DNA of 64,000 bases from Coprobacillus sp. CAG:698 (GCA_000431235.1 HF988712.1:8036-72035), one strand, 5' to 3'. Numbered from the stretch's first letter, positions 1-9,979 are shown. Translations and numbers: made by a program. The notes: generated by a model from the letters alone, not told the origin.

Positions 1-396
1 CATTCTTTCTTGATAATCACGATAATATGTTCCGTATGTACGACGATTTCTCTCTAGTTCTTCTTCTTTATTAACTCCTTCACCTTTTAAATCAGCAAGG
101 TTAGATTTTTTAATTCCACTATCACCTTCACGTCGATAATAAGAAGGTATTCTATCAGGATTATATTTCTCTTCTTTATTATCTTTAATATTATCTGGAG
201 AAATTATTTTAAGATCATCTTTTTTTGTATCCAAGCCCTCATATTGTTTGCCACCATTTCCATATCTTACATGGGGATATACGACTTCATCCTTAGTTTT
301 AGAGCCTCCATATGGCGAAACAAATTTGCTTTGGGGTTTCTTTTGTTCTGGTTCATCATCAATTCTTGCGATTACGAAATTTCTTTTTTTAGTCAT
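1..396 (-). CDS. N-terminal part of an unidentified protein, cut by the window edge
   Basis: An open frame of 132 codons runs off the left end of the window, so only the N-terminus is visible. The start is an ATG that overlaps the stop of the upstream membrane protein gene by 8 bases (ATGACTAA), with an AGGAGAAG ribosome site just before it, so translation is probably coupled. The visible part is hydrophilic and highly charged, with no signal peptide or membrane segment. Its pattern (a KxVSPYGG element, then VVYPHVRYGN and GKQYE) recalls the N-terminal linker of some FtsK/SpoIIIE-type translocases of low-GC bacteria, but this is a weak impression and no catalytic domain is visible. It is best called hypothetical. 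Confidence 0.6.
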   Translation of the reverse strand, partial: MTKKRNFVIARIDDEPEQKKPQSKFVSPYGGSKTKDEVVYPHVRYGNGGKQYEGLDTKKDDLKIISPDNIKDNKEEKYNPDRIPSYYRREGDSGIKKSNLADLKGEGVNKEEELERNRRTYGTYYRDYQERM

Positions 397-1183
397 TTTT
401 TTCTTCTCCTATCATTTTTTCAATTTCTTTTATTGCCTTATTTGTTTCGATATCTTCTTCTTTAAAGGCTTTTTTACTATATATATTACTTGTTTCTACA
501 CCTATAACTTCTATAATTGTTGAAGAAATTTTATTAACAATCATATTATAGGGAATATCAAACATTAATTTTTTGACCCAATAAACTGGGTTTAAAAAAT
601 TCAAAGCCGTCCACAATCCTTTCGCAACAGGTTTAATCTTCATTTTTTCTGTAGCCTTGACTATCCTATTTTCATCATATTTCTTCTTCATATCAAGTAA
701 ATGAGCAATCGAAGAAATCTTCATTTTCTTTACTTTTGATAAAACTTTACCAGAAAAGATTTTTTCAATTCTTTTCATTATATAATAATCTAAACTTATA
801 AGTTCTTCTATTGACAATTCAAATAAAGGATATTGAGAATTAGGATAATATGTTCTTGCAATATCATTAATTAAATCCCATGACATTGACTTAAGATCGG
901 TTAACTTTTCACTAGTTTTCTTCGAAGAAACTTCTTCTTTATATTTGTTTTTACAATTTTCAATAATTATTCTTATTTCTTCATCGCTTATTTCATTTGT
1001 TTCGCTATCACTTATATTTTTGCTATCTTTTTTTATAGAAATAACAAAAACTAATAAGTATATCAAGAAGCATAAAGCAAATCCTATAACTATTCCTATA
1101 ATAAAAGGGATAAAATCAACGAATGAAGCATTACCTAATTTATGAAAATATTCTTGCACGCTTTCTGTAAAACTTAGAATCAT
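389..1183 (-). CDS. Uncharacterised membrane-anchored protein (264 aa)
   Basis: I do not recognise a family. A short N-terminal stretch is followed by one strong membrane segment at about residues 24-50. The rest is a long, charged, mostly helical soluble region with a less polar part near residues 190-230 that may contact the membrane. A GGAG ribosome site lies 5 bases before the ATG. The downstream neighbour overlaps it by 8 bases, so the two form an operon and probably act together. The gene is well formed and codon use is like its neighbours. Confidence 0.7.
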   Translation of the reverse strand: MILSFTESVQEYFHKLGNASFVDFIPFIIGIVIGFALCFLIYLLVFVISIKKDSKNISDSETNEISDEEIRIIIENCKNKYKEEVSSKKTSEKLTDLKSMSWDLINDIARTYYPNSQYPLFELSIEELISLDYYIMKRIEKIFSGKVLSKVKKMKISSIAHLLDMKKKYDENRIVKATEKMKIKPVAKGLWTALNFLNPVYWVKKLMFDIPYNMIVNKISSTIIEVIGVETSNIYSKKAFKEEDIETNKAIKEIEKMIGEEKND

Positions 1184-1357
1184 AATTACTCCTTTCCTCT
1201 TATTTATTTTACACTAAAATCAATAAAAAAACAAGTCATAAAGACTTCATTTTTCATTTAATCACACACTATTCAGTTTTTGTTATTTTCTGTAATTTTT
1301 TTATTTCCTTTTATAAAAGAATATGTTATTATATTATAAAAGAAAAGGATAAACATT

Positions 1358-2170
1358 ATGAAAAAAGGATATTTAATTGCAATAGATTTAGATGGAACGC
1401 TCATTCAAGGATTTGATAATTACGATAAATTAAGCTTTGATCTACTAAAAAAACTAGCCAAAGATAATACAATAGTAATTGCTACGGGAAGACCATTTCG
1501 CTCTAGTAAATATTATTATGATATTTTAGGTTTAAACACACCTATAATTAATTACAATGGAGCTTTAGTTCATCATCCAAGTGATACAAATTTTGAAAAA
1601 AACATGATAACTGTACCAAAGGAAATAGTAATCAAGATATTAGAAGATAATAAAGATGTTATAACTAATATATTTTGTGAGATTGAAGATGAAATCTTCT
1701 TGTATAGAAAGGAAGATGAAATTAATCCTTATCTTCATTTAGATGGTGGTAATTTACACATCGGTAATTTTCGAGACATCTTAACTGGAGATCCTAATGG
1801 TGCAATAATTTTTTCAAAAAATGGAACTGAAGAAATTCTTGAAAAATATATTAATAAAACATATAACGGAAAGTTGAAAATTAGATTTTGGGAAGATGAA
1901 AAATATTGTGTAAGTGAGGTTTACAATCCTCTAACAACAAAAGGAAATGGTATAAAACAAATCATTAACTATTACAAAATTCCTTTTGAAAAGACCATAG
2001 CAATAGGCGATGGTCACAATGACATCGAATTATTCGAAAATGTTAACATTAGCGTAGCTATGGCAAATTCTCATAAGGATCTTTTAAAGAATGCCAAATA
2101 TATAACCAAAAGCGTAAGTGAACACGGAGTATATTACTTTCTCAAAGATTTTTTTGAAATTAAAGAATAA
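1358..2170 (+). CDS. Cof-type HAD-superfamily hydrolase (IIB subclass)
   Basis: A predicted cytosolic Mg-dependent phosphatase acting on sugar phosphates or other small phosphorylated compounds. The HAD motifs are in order: DLDGT at residues 10-14 with the nucleophile and acid/base aspartates, an ATGR element after about residue 47 (motif II region), a lysine in the TTKG stretch and the C-terminal GDGHND that binds Mg. The cap between them and the length of 270 aa fit the Cof/YwpJ group. An AAGGA ribosome site lies about 9 bases before the ATG. The gene is a single plus-strand unit ending in a stem-loop terminator shared with the convergent pilin gene. The substrate cannot be predicted from sequence. 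Confidence 0.9.
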   Translation: MKKGYLIAIDLDGTLIQGFDNYDKLSFDLLKKLAKDNTIVIATGRPFRSSKYYYDILGLNTPIINYNGALVHHPSDTNFEKNMITVPKEIVIKILEDNKDVITNIFCEIEDEIFLYRKEDEINPYLHLDGGNLHIGNFRDILTGDPNGAIIFSKNGTEEILEKYINKTYNGKLKIRFWEDEKYCVSEVYNPLTTKGNGIKQIINYYKIPFEKTIAIGDGHNDIELFENVNISVAMANSHKDLLKNAKYITKSVSEHGVYYFLKDFFEIKE

Positions 2171-2172
2171 AA

Positions 2173-2211
2173 GTCAACTAGTACTGTTAGTAGTACTAAT
2201 TGACCTTTTTT
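2173..2211. terminator. Bidirectional terminator between the HAD and pilin-like genes
   Basis: Arms at 2173-2185 and 2192-2204 form a 13-bp stem with one mismatch and a 6-base loop, followed by T-rich DNA. It lies between two convergent genes. The right arm, AGTACTAATTGAC, recurs in terminators near 30.0 and 61.9 kb. Confidence 0.85.
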
Positions 2212-2213
2212 AT

Positions 2214-2735
2214 TTAACTTTCTTTTGCAACAGTTATTTTACCATCAACATTATTATATGTAACTAAATATGAATTATTGTTAGAATAATATTCAAATCC
2301 ATTATATACACCAGATTTACTCAAAACATAAATATCACCATCTAGTCTTAATCCTAGTTCTTCGGTGCAATATTGTGTAAAGCTTCTTTCTGGTTCTAGT
2401 ACTTGATAATAATCTTTTAGAGCGCCAGATGTTGGATTCTTAACTTTCACATATCTATTTTTTTCTTCATCTAACTTATAATATTGTTTTGAAGAATCAA
2501 TACTTGTATCACTTGTCTTCGTTAGTGTTAAACCTTTGTTATAACCTAAGCGATCTTTTTCTACAAGCCATGATTGAAATGCTGTAACATAGGGTGTTAC
2601 TTCTTGCTCAGCACTAGCTTTTTCAGCTTTATTAATATAACCAACTAAATTAGGTATTAAAATACCTGCTAATATGCCTATTATGGCAACAACGACAACT
2701 AATTCCACTAAAGTGAATCCTTTTTTATTTTTCAT
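2214..2735 (-). CDS. Type IV pilin-like / pseudopilin protein
   Basis: The N-terminus has a textbook class III signal: a short basic leader, then GFTLVELVVVVAIIGILAG with Glu at position +5 of the mature protein, which a prepilin peptidase would cut and methylate. The rest (about 145 residues) is a hydrophilic head like those of minor pilins or ComGC/GspG-like subunits. The ATG at 2735 is chosen over an upstream TTG at 2765 because an AAAGGA ribosome site precedes it and the leader is then normal. No peptidase, ATPase or platform protein lies nearby, so the assembly machine must be elsewhere or absent. It is a single gene ending at the terminator shared with the HAD gene. Confidence 0.85.
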   Translation of the reverse strand: MKNKKGFTLVELVVVVAIIGILAGILIPNLVGYINKAEKASAEQEVTPYVTAFQSWLVEKDRLGYNKGLTLTKTSDTSIDSSKQYYKLDEEKNRYVKVKNPTSGALKDYYQVLEPERSFTQYCTEELGLRLDGDIYVLSKSGVYNGFEYYSNNNSYLVTYNNVDGKITVAKES

Positions 2736-2774
2736 TAAAAGTCCTTTCTCTTTAGTAAATAACAAACCTAGTTT

Positions 2775-2780
2775 ATTTTA
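2775..2780 (-). promoter_or_regulatory. Predicted -10 element for the pilin-like gene
   Basis: On the minus strand TAAAAT preceded by TGA forms an extended -10 about 40 bases before the chosen ATG at 2735. The -35 is poor (TTTGCA-like at 18 bp). Transcription would start close to the alternative TTG at 2765, which favours the downstream ATG. Confidence 0.45.
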
Positions 2781-2914
2781 TCATAATATGTCTTACTATG
2801 CAAATTATATTATATAAATAAATAAATTATTTTTAGTCTTTTAATTTATTTTTTTCAAAACCTAGTAATGAGTTAAAACAACTTTTAATTTTTGTTTTAT
2901 CTTTCACAAATAAA

Positions 2915-3226
2915 CTATAAATTACGCTCTATGTCATAAATATCATAAAATGATATTTTTAAAGTGTTAAATTTTATATTTTTATTCACATAATCAATAT
3001 TTGTAATTATTCCTTCAAATTCTTCGTAAGAATCATAATTATAATATACTACTTTTACATAATCGCCTTTATTTATACTCATCATTTTACCATTTAATTC
3101 TTCTAATTTTTCTTCAGATAATATTTTTTTATCACATGTAATTCTTTCTTTTTCTCTTAATTTTTCATTAAACCCTTTTAAAGCAGCAAAAGGTTGATAT
3201 TGATTTCCTCTTGGTTTATTCGGCAT
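2915..3226 (-). CDS. YolD-like protein
   Basis: A small (103 aa) soluble protein that begins with a basic N-terminus containing a G-x-QYQPFAALKGF element and continues with a beta-rich domain typical of the YolD-like family. YolD proteins are found beside UV-inducible Y-family polymerases (uvrX/yqjW type), and that is the case here. The start codon, with an AGGAGGA ribosome site, lies inside the end of the polymerase gene (11-base overlap), so the two are co-translated. The molecular role of the family is not established; a part in the DNA-damage response is inferred from context. Confidence 0.8.
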   Translation of the reverse strand: MPNKPRGNQYQPFAALKGFNEKLREKERITCDKKILSEEKLEELNGKMMSINKGDYVKVVYYNYDSYEEFEGIITNIDYVNKNIKFNTLKISFYDIYDIERNL

Positions 3227-4481
3227 TGTGTCCTCCTATTAATTTATTTCTTTTTCTCATGGTTGCCTTTTCATCAAGGCTCATTCCTCTAAGAATTGTT
3301 GATTTTCCAAATTTATTCTTTATATCTATAATAGCTTTTAAGGCTTTCCTTTCTTTTTCGAGTTCTTCACTATTTTCAAGTAAATCAGACACATATTCAT
3401 TTTCTAGTGTTAATCTTGAAAAAGATATATTAATTTGCCTTATTAATTTGCTTTTATCGGCCATTACTGCAAATAATTCTAATGCATTTCGAGATATTTC
3501 CTTATATGAATTTGTAGGCTTTACTAATTTCTTACTTTTAACATTCATTTTCGGTTTTGTATCTGTTTTTCGAGATTCAGAATATCCAATAGCAATACTT
3601 AAACCACCTGTAATTAATCTTTTACTAATTAAATCTAGTACTAAACCATCTATCATTTCTTTAACAACTAAAATTGTGTCTTCATAAGGATAATCTTTGT
3701 CTAATACTTGACCTGAAGATATTGATTTTGAAAGAGGAATATAATTTTTTATTTCTTCTATTGTTGTCTTATCGATACCATTGCTATGATCGATTAAAAA
3801 AGATGCATTTACACCAAATTCTTTATATAAAATATCTTTATCACAATTAGCCACATCTTTAAGCGTATATAAATTAAGTTTATTTAGTCTTTTCGCAATT
3901 CCTGTACCTATTTGCCAGAAATCAGTTAGCTTTGAATAATCCCAAAGTTTTTCCTTGAATAACTTTTCATCAAGATAACCAATGTTATCACAGTTATGTT
4001 TAGCAATTATATCCATAGCAATTTTGCAAAGAAATAGATTGGATCCCACTCCACACGTAGCTTTTATACCTGTTGTCTTATACACATCTTCAATTATCAT
4101 TTTACCTATTTCAATAGCATCTTTACCATACAATTTTTCATAAGAAGTTATATTAATGAAAACCTCATCTATCGAATAAACATATATATCATCTTTAGAA
4201 ACATATTTTAAATATATGCTATAAATATATGCTGACATATCAATATATCTTTGCATTCGTGGCTTAGCAATTATGTAGCTTATATTACTAGGTATTTCAA
4301 ATAAACGGCATCTATTCCTAACATTTAACTCTTTCATTTTAGGCGACACTGCTAGGCAAATTGCCCCTTTACCTCTTGTGCTATCAGCAACTACTAATGG
4401 AGTTGTTAGCGGATCAACATGACGATCAATGCATTCGCATGATGCATAAAAACATTTTAAATCTATGCATAAATAATCCAT
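3216..4481 (-). CDS. Y-family DNA polymerase, UvrX/ImuB-like (translesion repair)
   Basis: A 421-aa Y-family polymerase expected to copy damaged templates. The N-terminal catalytic acid lies in DLKCFYASCE (residues 7-16), and the second catalytic centre is the YSIDEVF motif near residue 100. Fingers and thumb with a helix-hairpin-helix (WQIGTGIAKRLNKL) follow, then a little-finger domain. Length and order match the Gram-positive UvrX/YqjW group rather than the shorter Pol IV. A GGAGG ribosome site precedes the ATG and a well-spaced promoter lies upstream. It is co-transcribed with the YolD-like gene. No LexA-type operator was recognised. Confidence 0.9.
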   Translation of the reverse strand: MDYLCIDLKCFYASCECIDRHVDPLTTPLVVADSTRGKGAICLAVSPKMKELNVRNRCRLFEIPSNISYIIAKPRMQRYIDMSAYIYSIYLKYVSKDDIYVYSIDEVFINITSYEKLYGKDAIEIGKMIIEDVYKTTGIKATCGVGSNLFLCKIAMDIIAKHNCDNIGYLDEKLFKEKLWDYSKLTDFWQIGTGIAKRLNKLNLYTLKDVANCDKDILYKEFGVNASFLIDHSNGIDKTTIEEIKNYIPLSKSISSGQVLDKDYPYEDTILVVKEMIDGLVLDLISKRLITGGLSIAIGYSESRKTDTKPKMNVKSKKLVKPTNSYKEISRNALELFAVMADKSKLIRQINISFSRLTLENEYVSDLLENSEELEKERKALKAIIDIKNKFGKSTILRGMSLDEKATMRKRNKLIGGHNAE

Positions 4482-4510
4482 ATTAACCTCCTTTGGTAAT
4501 TGTGCTAAAT

Positions 4511-4539
4511 ATTATACAATTTTTTAAAAGAAAAAACAA
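4511..4539 (-). promoter_or_regulatory. Promoter of the Y-family polymerase/YolD operon
   Basis: On the minus strand TTGTTT (4534-4539) and TATAAT (4511-4516) are separated by 17 bp, about 30 bases before the polymerase ATG. Confidence 0.7.
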
Positions 4540-4558
4540 TGAGATTTTGATATTAATT

Positions 4559-7174
4559 TTATTTAAATAAGTCAGTACTAGTAAGTCCATTTGTTATAGT
4601 AGTACTAATATACTCTGAAAATTCATCATAACTTATAAAATCTTTATAAATCTTTATTTTAATTATTTGTGATTCGTTTCTTTTACCATTATACAAACCA
4701 GTAATCTTAATATATAATATGTAATAGTTATCTGATAACTCAATGTTATTGTTAATTTGGTTATTTTCATCTTTAACTATTACTTTGGAAGCATAATTTT
4801 TAATCGATATCCAGTTTGCTAGATTATTTGATGCATAAACTGTATATACAGCATCTTCATTATGTTTATTCCAAGTTATATCAATTTTTTCATAACTAGC
4901 AAATTCATATTCATCTGCAAGTTCTTTACCATTAATTTTTATATTGAAATCACCTAAATAATCATAAGTTATAAGTTCTATAATATCAGAATAACTATAT
5001 TTGCCTTGCTTTTCAGCAACCACACGATAGAAGTAACGTCCGTTAACTGGTTTTTGTTTTACTCTCATATTCAAGATGTATTTTTCAGCTTTAAAGGTAT
5101 TTAAATTATTCCATACATATCCATCTGATGAATATTGGATAGTATAGTTAATATTTGTAATATCTTCATCTGGTAATGTATTCCATACAAATCGCAAATC
5201 TACATCTGAATATGGTGTCCCAACATATCCAAAATTGTTAATCTTAGGTAGTGAGTCACTTACTTTTGCCTCATATTCTTCTGTTGCTGAGCCTAAGTTG
5301 TTATATGCTTTAACCTTTACATTTAATTTCTCAGCATTCAAAGGAACTTGTATATCAAAGCTATATCTATTTCGTGACATGTAGAATTGATTTGAAGTAA
5401 TAGCTTCTTGATCGTCAAAACTATATGTTAGTTCATATTTTACTTCATCACCAAATGGGTATAATAACTTACGAAAATGAACTGTAACAGTTTCCCCAGG
5501 TAATAAGCCTTCAGTTACTCCAAACTCTGGTATGCGGCCTAAATTTAATTCACTACCTTCATTTGTAGTTGCTTTAGCTTGAACTCCAGGACCTAATCTT
5601 AAGCTATAAGATTGAGCTTTAACACCATAGTAGTATGTTACTCCATCTTCTAATTGATTATCAACATATTCATTTATATTTGTATCAGAAACATTACCAA
5701 TGATATCAAATACTTCGTTTTGAGAGAAAGTAATAGGTTTTGTACTCTTGTATAAAACATAGAACTTAGCATCATCAAGTTTTTCAAATGATAATTTATT
5801 ACCTTTTTGAGTTTTAGTTACTTCAAAATTATTTACTTTTTCAACATTTATTGGCTGAGATGTATGAATTTCCGGAAGAATAGCAGGTTTACCCCATGCA
5901 TCCTTCAAATAAGATAATCCTGTATTTGTACCTAAACCACCTGAATAAGCAGTAAAGTTATAAATTGAAGTACCTTTTACATATTCCATTGTATTACAAA
6001 ATAGAGCCTGGTCATAAGCTTCTTTCTTGTTATAATTCCAAGAACCACCACCATCACCATTCATATAATAACCTATAGATGCATATAAATTTACTCTGCT
6101 ATACTTCATTACTTTATCCCACCAACTAACTAAGTCGCAATATGGAGAAGCATAAAGAGTAATAGCGTGATATGTTTGAGGAAGGATATAATCTATCCAC
6201 TCATTTTCAATCCATTTTAATGTATCCGCATATAAAGGTGCACCATAATGAGCATAACCACGAGTTGCTGAACCATTAGTTATAACTTTATTGTTTTCAT
6301 CATAACTAACAACTCCATTTCCATTCTTGTATACTCCTGGAGGAGCAATTCCTAATTGAACTCGACGATTATTTTTATTATTATAAATATCGATGCTTTT
6401 GCTTAATTTTTCAATAAAAGCACTTACTTGATCACGTCTCCAATTTTCTATTTGATCTGATCTAACCAAATGGTGAGTATCAGAATCATCAATACCAGCA
6501 GTATAGAAATAATCATCGAAGTGAATAGCATCAACATCGTAATTTTCGATTAGTTCCATACATGTATCTACTAAAAAACTTTGAACTTCAGGAAGACCTG
6601 GATTAAGAATTGTTGAAGCAGATCCTCTTAGCATATTTTTGGGATTACTTGCAGGATTGCCTCTATCGAATCTTTTAGCTAATTCTTCTAAACTAAGGGC
6701 TACATTATTGGTTACACGATAAGGGTTCATCCAAGCATGAAATTCAATTCCACGCTTATGACATTCTTCTATAATCCATGGAAGAGCATCCCAATCAGGA
6801 TTTTCATTGTAATATACAGACCATTTATTATATTTTGATTTATAGATTGCATCATTCATAATACGAACATGAAATATCATAACATTCAAGTTATAATAAT
6901 CCATTTTATCAAGAACATCATATATTTGTTCTTTGTATTGTTGCATACTTGTGTATCCAGCAATATCATTAGTTGCAGGGCTAACCCATACAGCACGAAA
7001 TTCTGTGCCTTTTCGCTCATATTCGGCATTTATCATAACTTTCTCGCCGTTATCGTAAGTAATTTTTTGACCATTAATTTCTAATTGTACTTTACTTACA
7101 GCTTTAGCTGGCAAAAGAAACATCATTAAAGCCAGTAATAAAACGATAATCGTTAGTTTTTTAATATGTTTCAT
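4559..7174 (-). CDS. Secreted GHL10 (DUF187) glycoside-hydrolase-like protein, copy 1
   Basis: A secreted enzyme of 871 aa. A basic start and hydrophobic segment ending near AKA (residue ~25) form a Sec signal peptide. The GHL10 TIM-barrel domain spans about residues 50-420, with the family blocks FRAVWVSPATNDIAG, CHKRGIEFHAWMNPYRV and DAIHFDDYFY; the acidic pair in the last block is probably catalytic. Two or three fibronectin/Ig-like beta modules follow. It has no C-terminal anchor; it ends in a tail resembling that of its tandem neighbour. It lies 11 bases after copy 2 in one operon. Relatives such as YngK are thought to cut glycans, but the substrate here is unknown. Confidence 0.88.
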   Translation of the reverse strand: MKHIKKLTIIVLLLALMMFLLPAKAVSKVQLEINGQKITYDNGEKVMINAEYERKGTEFRAVWVSPATNDIAGYTSMQQYKEQIYDVLDKMDYYNLNVMIFHVRIMNDAIYKSKYNKWSVYYNENPDWDALPWIIEECHKRGIEFHAWMNPYRVTNNVALSLEELAKRFDRGNPASNPKNMLRGSASTILNPGLPEVQSFLVDTCMELIENYDVDAIHFDDYFYTAGIDDSDTHHLVRSDQIENWRRDQVSAFIEKLSKSIDIYNNKNNRRVQLGIAPPGVYKNGNGVVSYDENNKVITNGSATRGYAHYGAPLYADTLKWIENEWIDYILPQTYHAITLYASPYCDLVSWWDKVMKYSRVNLYASIGYYMNGDGGGSWNYNKKEAYDQALFCNTMEYVKGTSIYNFTAYSGGLGTNTGLSYLKDAWGKPAILPEIHTSQPINVEKVNNFEVTKTQKGNKLSFEKLDDAKFYVLYKSTKPITFSQNEVFDIIGNVSDTNINEYVDNQLEDGVTYYYGVKAQSYSLRLGPGVQAKATTNEGSELNLGRIPEFGVTEGLLPGETVTVHFRKLLYPFGDEVKYELTYSFDDQEAITSNQFYMSRNRYSFDIQVPLNAEKLNVKVKAYNNLGSATEEYEAKVSDSLPKINNFGYVGTPYSDVDLRFVWNTLPDEDITNINYTIQYSSDGYVWNNLNTFKAEKYILNMRVKQKPVNGRYFYRVVAEKQGKYSYSDIIELITYDYLGDFNIKINGKELADEYEFASYEKIDITWNKHNEDAVYTVYASNNLANWISIKNYASKVIVKDENNQINNNIELSDNYYILYIKITGLYNGKRNESQIIKIKIYKDFISYDEFSEYISTTITNGLTSTDLFK

Positions 7175-7185
7175 ATTACATTCCT

Positions 7186-9852
7186 TTAGTTAAATAATTG
7201 TGTATTTTTTAGATATCCACTTGTCTTAGTATTTATATATGCTCCTAAATCATCATAAAACACAAACAACTTTTGTACAAATATTGTTATAGGTTCTGAT
7301 TCATATTTTAATCCATTTATTGATAGAATTAATTTAATTTGTACTTCATAATCTGAACCAGGGATTGTTATTTCATATTGATATAGATTTTCTGTACTTG
7401 AATTCTTTATTTTTGCATAAGTTCTTAAAACTGACCAGTTAACACCATCAGATGAAACCATTAGTGCTTCATTCACGTTTGTACCATTAACTTTTGAAGG
7501 AATCCATTCAAAAGTCATTTTGTCACTTTCACTAACATAATATACATCTTTTACAGAAGCACTATTTACCTTCATTCCTCTTGGCTTATTTAAATGGCTA
7601 TATACTTGAATTGAAACAATATCTGAATAAGAAGATAATTTCCCATCAGTAGCTTTAATGCGATAATATTGTTTACCTATACTATCAAATAAAACACTTT
7701 GGAATCGGCAATTAATTATTGTAATTCGGTAATTTTTTAGACTTTGATTAATATCAAGATATTTATTCCATTCAAAACCATCTTTTGAATACTCTAGTGT
7801 ATATGTCAATCCTTCATTTTCATGAATATTGAAAACAAAATTAACTAGTTCTCCATTATAGAAATTAGTATCAGTAGAATCAGTTAACAAACCAAAATTA
7901 GTTATTTTAGATAATGATTCTGTAATATTTTTTTCCAACATAACTTCTGATTCAGCCATATCATTATATGCTTTTATAGTACCTTTGAAAGTTGTAGCAT
8001 CACTTGGTATATCTATATATGTGTATAATGATTCATCTCGTGATAAGAATTTAGTTACTTTTGTTTCATTAATTCCATCAAAAGAATATGTCAATTCATA
8101 TTTTATATTTGTACCTTTAAAATAACTTAATTTATCAAAAGCAATCATAGATTTATTACCTTTTGATAACTCATCAACAAAGTAATATTTAATATTTCCT
8201 AAATATGCTTTTCTTGTTCCTTCAGCCTTCTCAGTCGTAATAGTTTCACCCTCACCTAAAGTAAAGCTATTAGATTGACTTCTAATACCATATGTATATG
8301 TTTTTCCTTTTTCAGCCGTTTCATCAACATATTCTTGTTTTCCATCTTTACCAAGGTTAACGCCTACAACATCTATTACTTCACTTGGATCAAATTTCAA
8401 ATTGTTTTCACTTCGATAAATTACATAGAATTTATCTAATGAATCATTGTTCCAACGCATTGTATAGCCTTTTTCATTATTATATATTTCCACTCCTGTA
8501 ATCTTATTTGGAACAATTTTATCCCCATATTGTATTTCAGGAGTTAAAGATCTAACTTTCCAAATTCTATCAACATTTGTTAACATTTTCGGATTTGATA
8601 ATGCTCTTTCATAAGTTTTATATGAGAAGAAAGCTGCACCATTTACATTTTCCATTCCATTAGCAAGCATAATTTGATGATATGCTTCTGTATCACTTAT
8701 CCACGAATATTTCTTTTCTTGGCCATAGCCTCCTAAACCAATTCCTGAATATACATTTACTTTTTTGTATTTGGCAACTCTATTCCACCAATCTAATAAA
8801 TCAGCATATGGACACATAGGATGTTCAATTGACCAATAGCATTGAGGTAATATATAATCAATCCATTCATTATTAATCCATTTTAAAGTATCTGAATACA
8901 AATAATCATCGTAATGAATATATGATGTAGTTGTTAATGAACCATTAGTTATGGCATTACCATTTTCATCATAAGTTACTTTACCATCACCGCTTCGATA
9001 TACTCCTGATGGTGATATTCCTAATTGAACTCTTTTTCCTGTTTGTTCATTATATGCTCTTATATTTTTTGATAAATCTTCAATAAAATCATCTACTTGT
9101 TTACGTCTGAAATTACCTAAACTTAATCCTTCAGTATTGTAAAGTTTTCTTGTAGTTGTATCATCAACTTTATAGTCGTAAAAGTAATCATCAAAATGGA
9201 TAGCATCAACATCGTACTTTTGAACTACTTCCATACAAACATCAACTAACCATTTCTTTACTTTAGGTATACCAGGATTTAAAATTACACTATTAGATCC
9301 TTGAAGTAAATTATTTGGATCACTTGCCATGTTGTTTAATGGGAATTCTTTAGCCAAACTAACCAAATCATTTTGACCATTTCTAACACGATAAGGATTC
9401 ATCCACGCATGAAATTCGATTCCACGCTTGTGACATTCTTCAATAACCCAAGGTAGAGCTTCCCAATCTGGATTTTCATTATAATAAACTGACCAATTAT
9501 TATATTTTGATTCATATAAAGCGTCATTCATAATTCTTATATGAAATATCATAGCATTCAAGTTATAGGCTTTCATTGTATCCAAAACGCTAATTATTTC
9601 ACTTTTATATTGTTCTTTACTTTCATATTTAGCTATATCTCCAACAAGTGGAGTAACCCAAACACCTCGAAAATCTGAATTTTTGATATTATACTCTGTA
9701 TTAATATAAACAAAATCACTATTATCAGCCCATTTTACATATCCACTTCCCTTAACTAAGGGTATTTTTACTTGAGCTGCACTAACAGGGATAACCATTA
9801 GCAAGAGCGCAAGTAACATTATGACAATTATAGTTCTTTTTATCGTTTTCAT
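7186..9852 (-). CDS. Secreted GHL10 (DUF187) glycoside-hydrolase-like protein, copy 2
   Basis: The first gene of a tandem pair, 888 aa. A signal peptide (residues 1-26, ending VSA) leads into a GHL10 barrel with FRGVWVTPLVGDIAK, the CHKRGIEFHAWMNPYRV block and AIHFDDYFY. Beta-sandwich modules of the fibronectin type III kind follow from about residue 450. The C-terminal ~25 residues resemble those of copy 1 (YD-x-L-x-Y-I-x-T, ending LF plus one residue), so the two arose by duplication or share a sorting or assembly role. An AAGGAGATT ribosome site lies close to the ATG. No metabolic gene for released sugar lies next to it except a PfkB-type kinase upstream. Confidence 0.88.
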   Translation of the reverse strand: MKTIKRTIIVIMLLALLLMVIPVSAAQVKIPLVKGSGYVKWADNSDFVYINTEYNIKNSDFRGVWVTPLVGDIAKYESKEQYKSEIISVLDTMKAYNLNAMIFHIRIMNDALYESKYNNWSVYYNENPDWEALPWVIEECHKRGIEFHAWMNPYRVRNGQNDLVSLAKEFPLNNMASDPNNLLQGSNSVILNPGIPKVKKWLVDVCMEVVQKYDVDAIHFDDYFYDYKVDDTTTRKLYNTEGLSLGNFRRKQVDDFIEDLSKNIRAYNEQTGKRVQLGISPSGVYRSGDGKVTYDENGNAITNGSLTTTSYIHYDDYLYSDTLKWINNEWIDYILPQCYWSIEHPMCPYADLLDWWNRVAKYKKVNVYSGIGLGGYGQEKKYSWISDTEAYHQIMLANGMENVNGAAFFSYKTYERALSNPKMLTNVDRIWKVRSLTPEIQYGDKIVPNKITGVEIYNNEKGYTMRWNNDSLDKFYVIYRSENNLKFDPSEVIDVVGVNLGKDGKQEYVDETAEKGKTYTYGIRSQSNSFTLGEGETITTEKAEGTRKAYLGNIKYYFVDELSKGNKSMIAFDKLSYFKGTNIKYELTYSFDGINETKVTKFLSRDESLYTYIDIPSDATTFKGTIKAYNDMAESEVMLEKNITESLSKITNFGLLTDSTDTNFYNGELVNFVFNIHENEGLTYTLEYSKDGFEWNKYLDINQSLKNYRITIINCRFQSVLFDSIGKQYYRIKATDGKLSSYSDIVSIQVYSHLNKPRGMKVNSASVKDVYYVSESDKMTFEWIPSKVNGTNVNEALMVSSDGVNWSVLRTYAKIKNSSTENLYQYEITIPGSDYEVQIKLILSINGLKYESEPITIFVQKLFVFYDDLGAYINTKTSGYLKNTQLFN

Positions 9853-9883
9853 AGTTAATCTCCTTATACACTTATATATGTTT

Positions 9884-9912
9884 ATTATATCACATTTTTC
9901 TTACTAATTAAA
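9884..9912 (-). promoter_or_regulatory. Promoter of the first GHL10 gene pair
   Basis: On the minus strand TATAAT (9884-9889), preceded by TGA as an extended -10, lies 17 bp from a weak TTTAAT -35 (9907-9912), some 30 bases before the ATG at 9852. Confidence 0.55.
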
Positions 9913-9979
9913 TACCTTTTTTTTATGTTTTGTAAACGAAATAGCAAAAAAGGAAAAATAACCAATATATAGAAAAAAA

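Noticed and set aside
244..523. Two plus-strand frames of 73 and 91 codons.
   Set aside because: They are antisense to the two coupled minus-strand genes, with no ribosome site, and are hydrophobic only because of T-rich complement.
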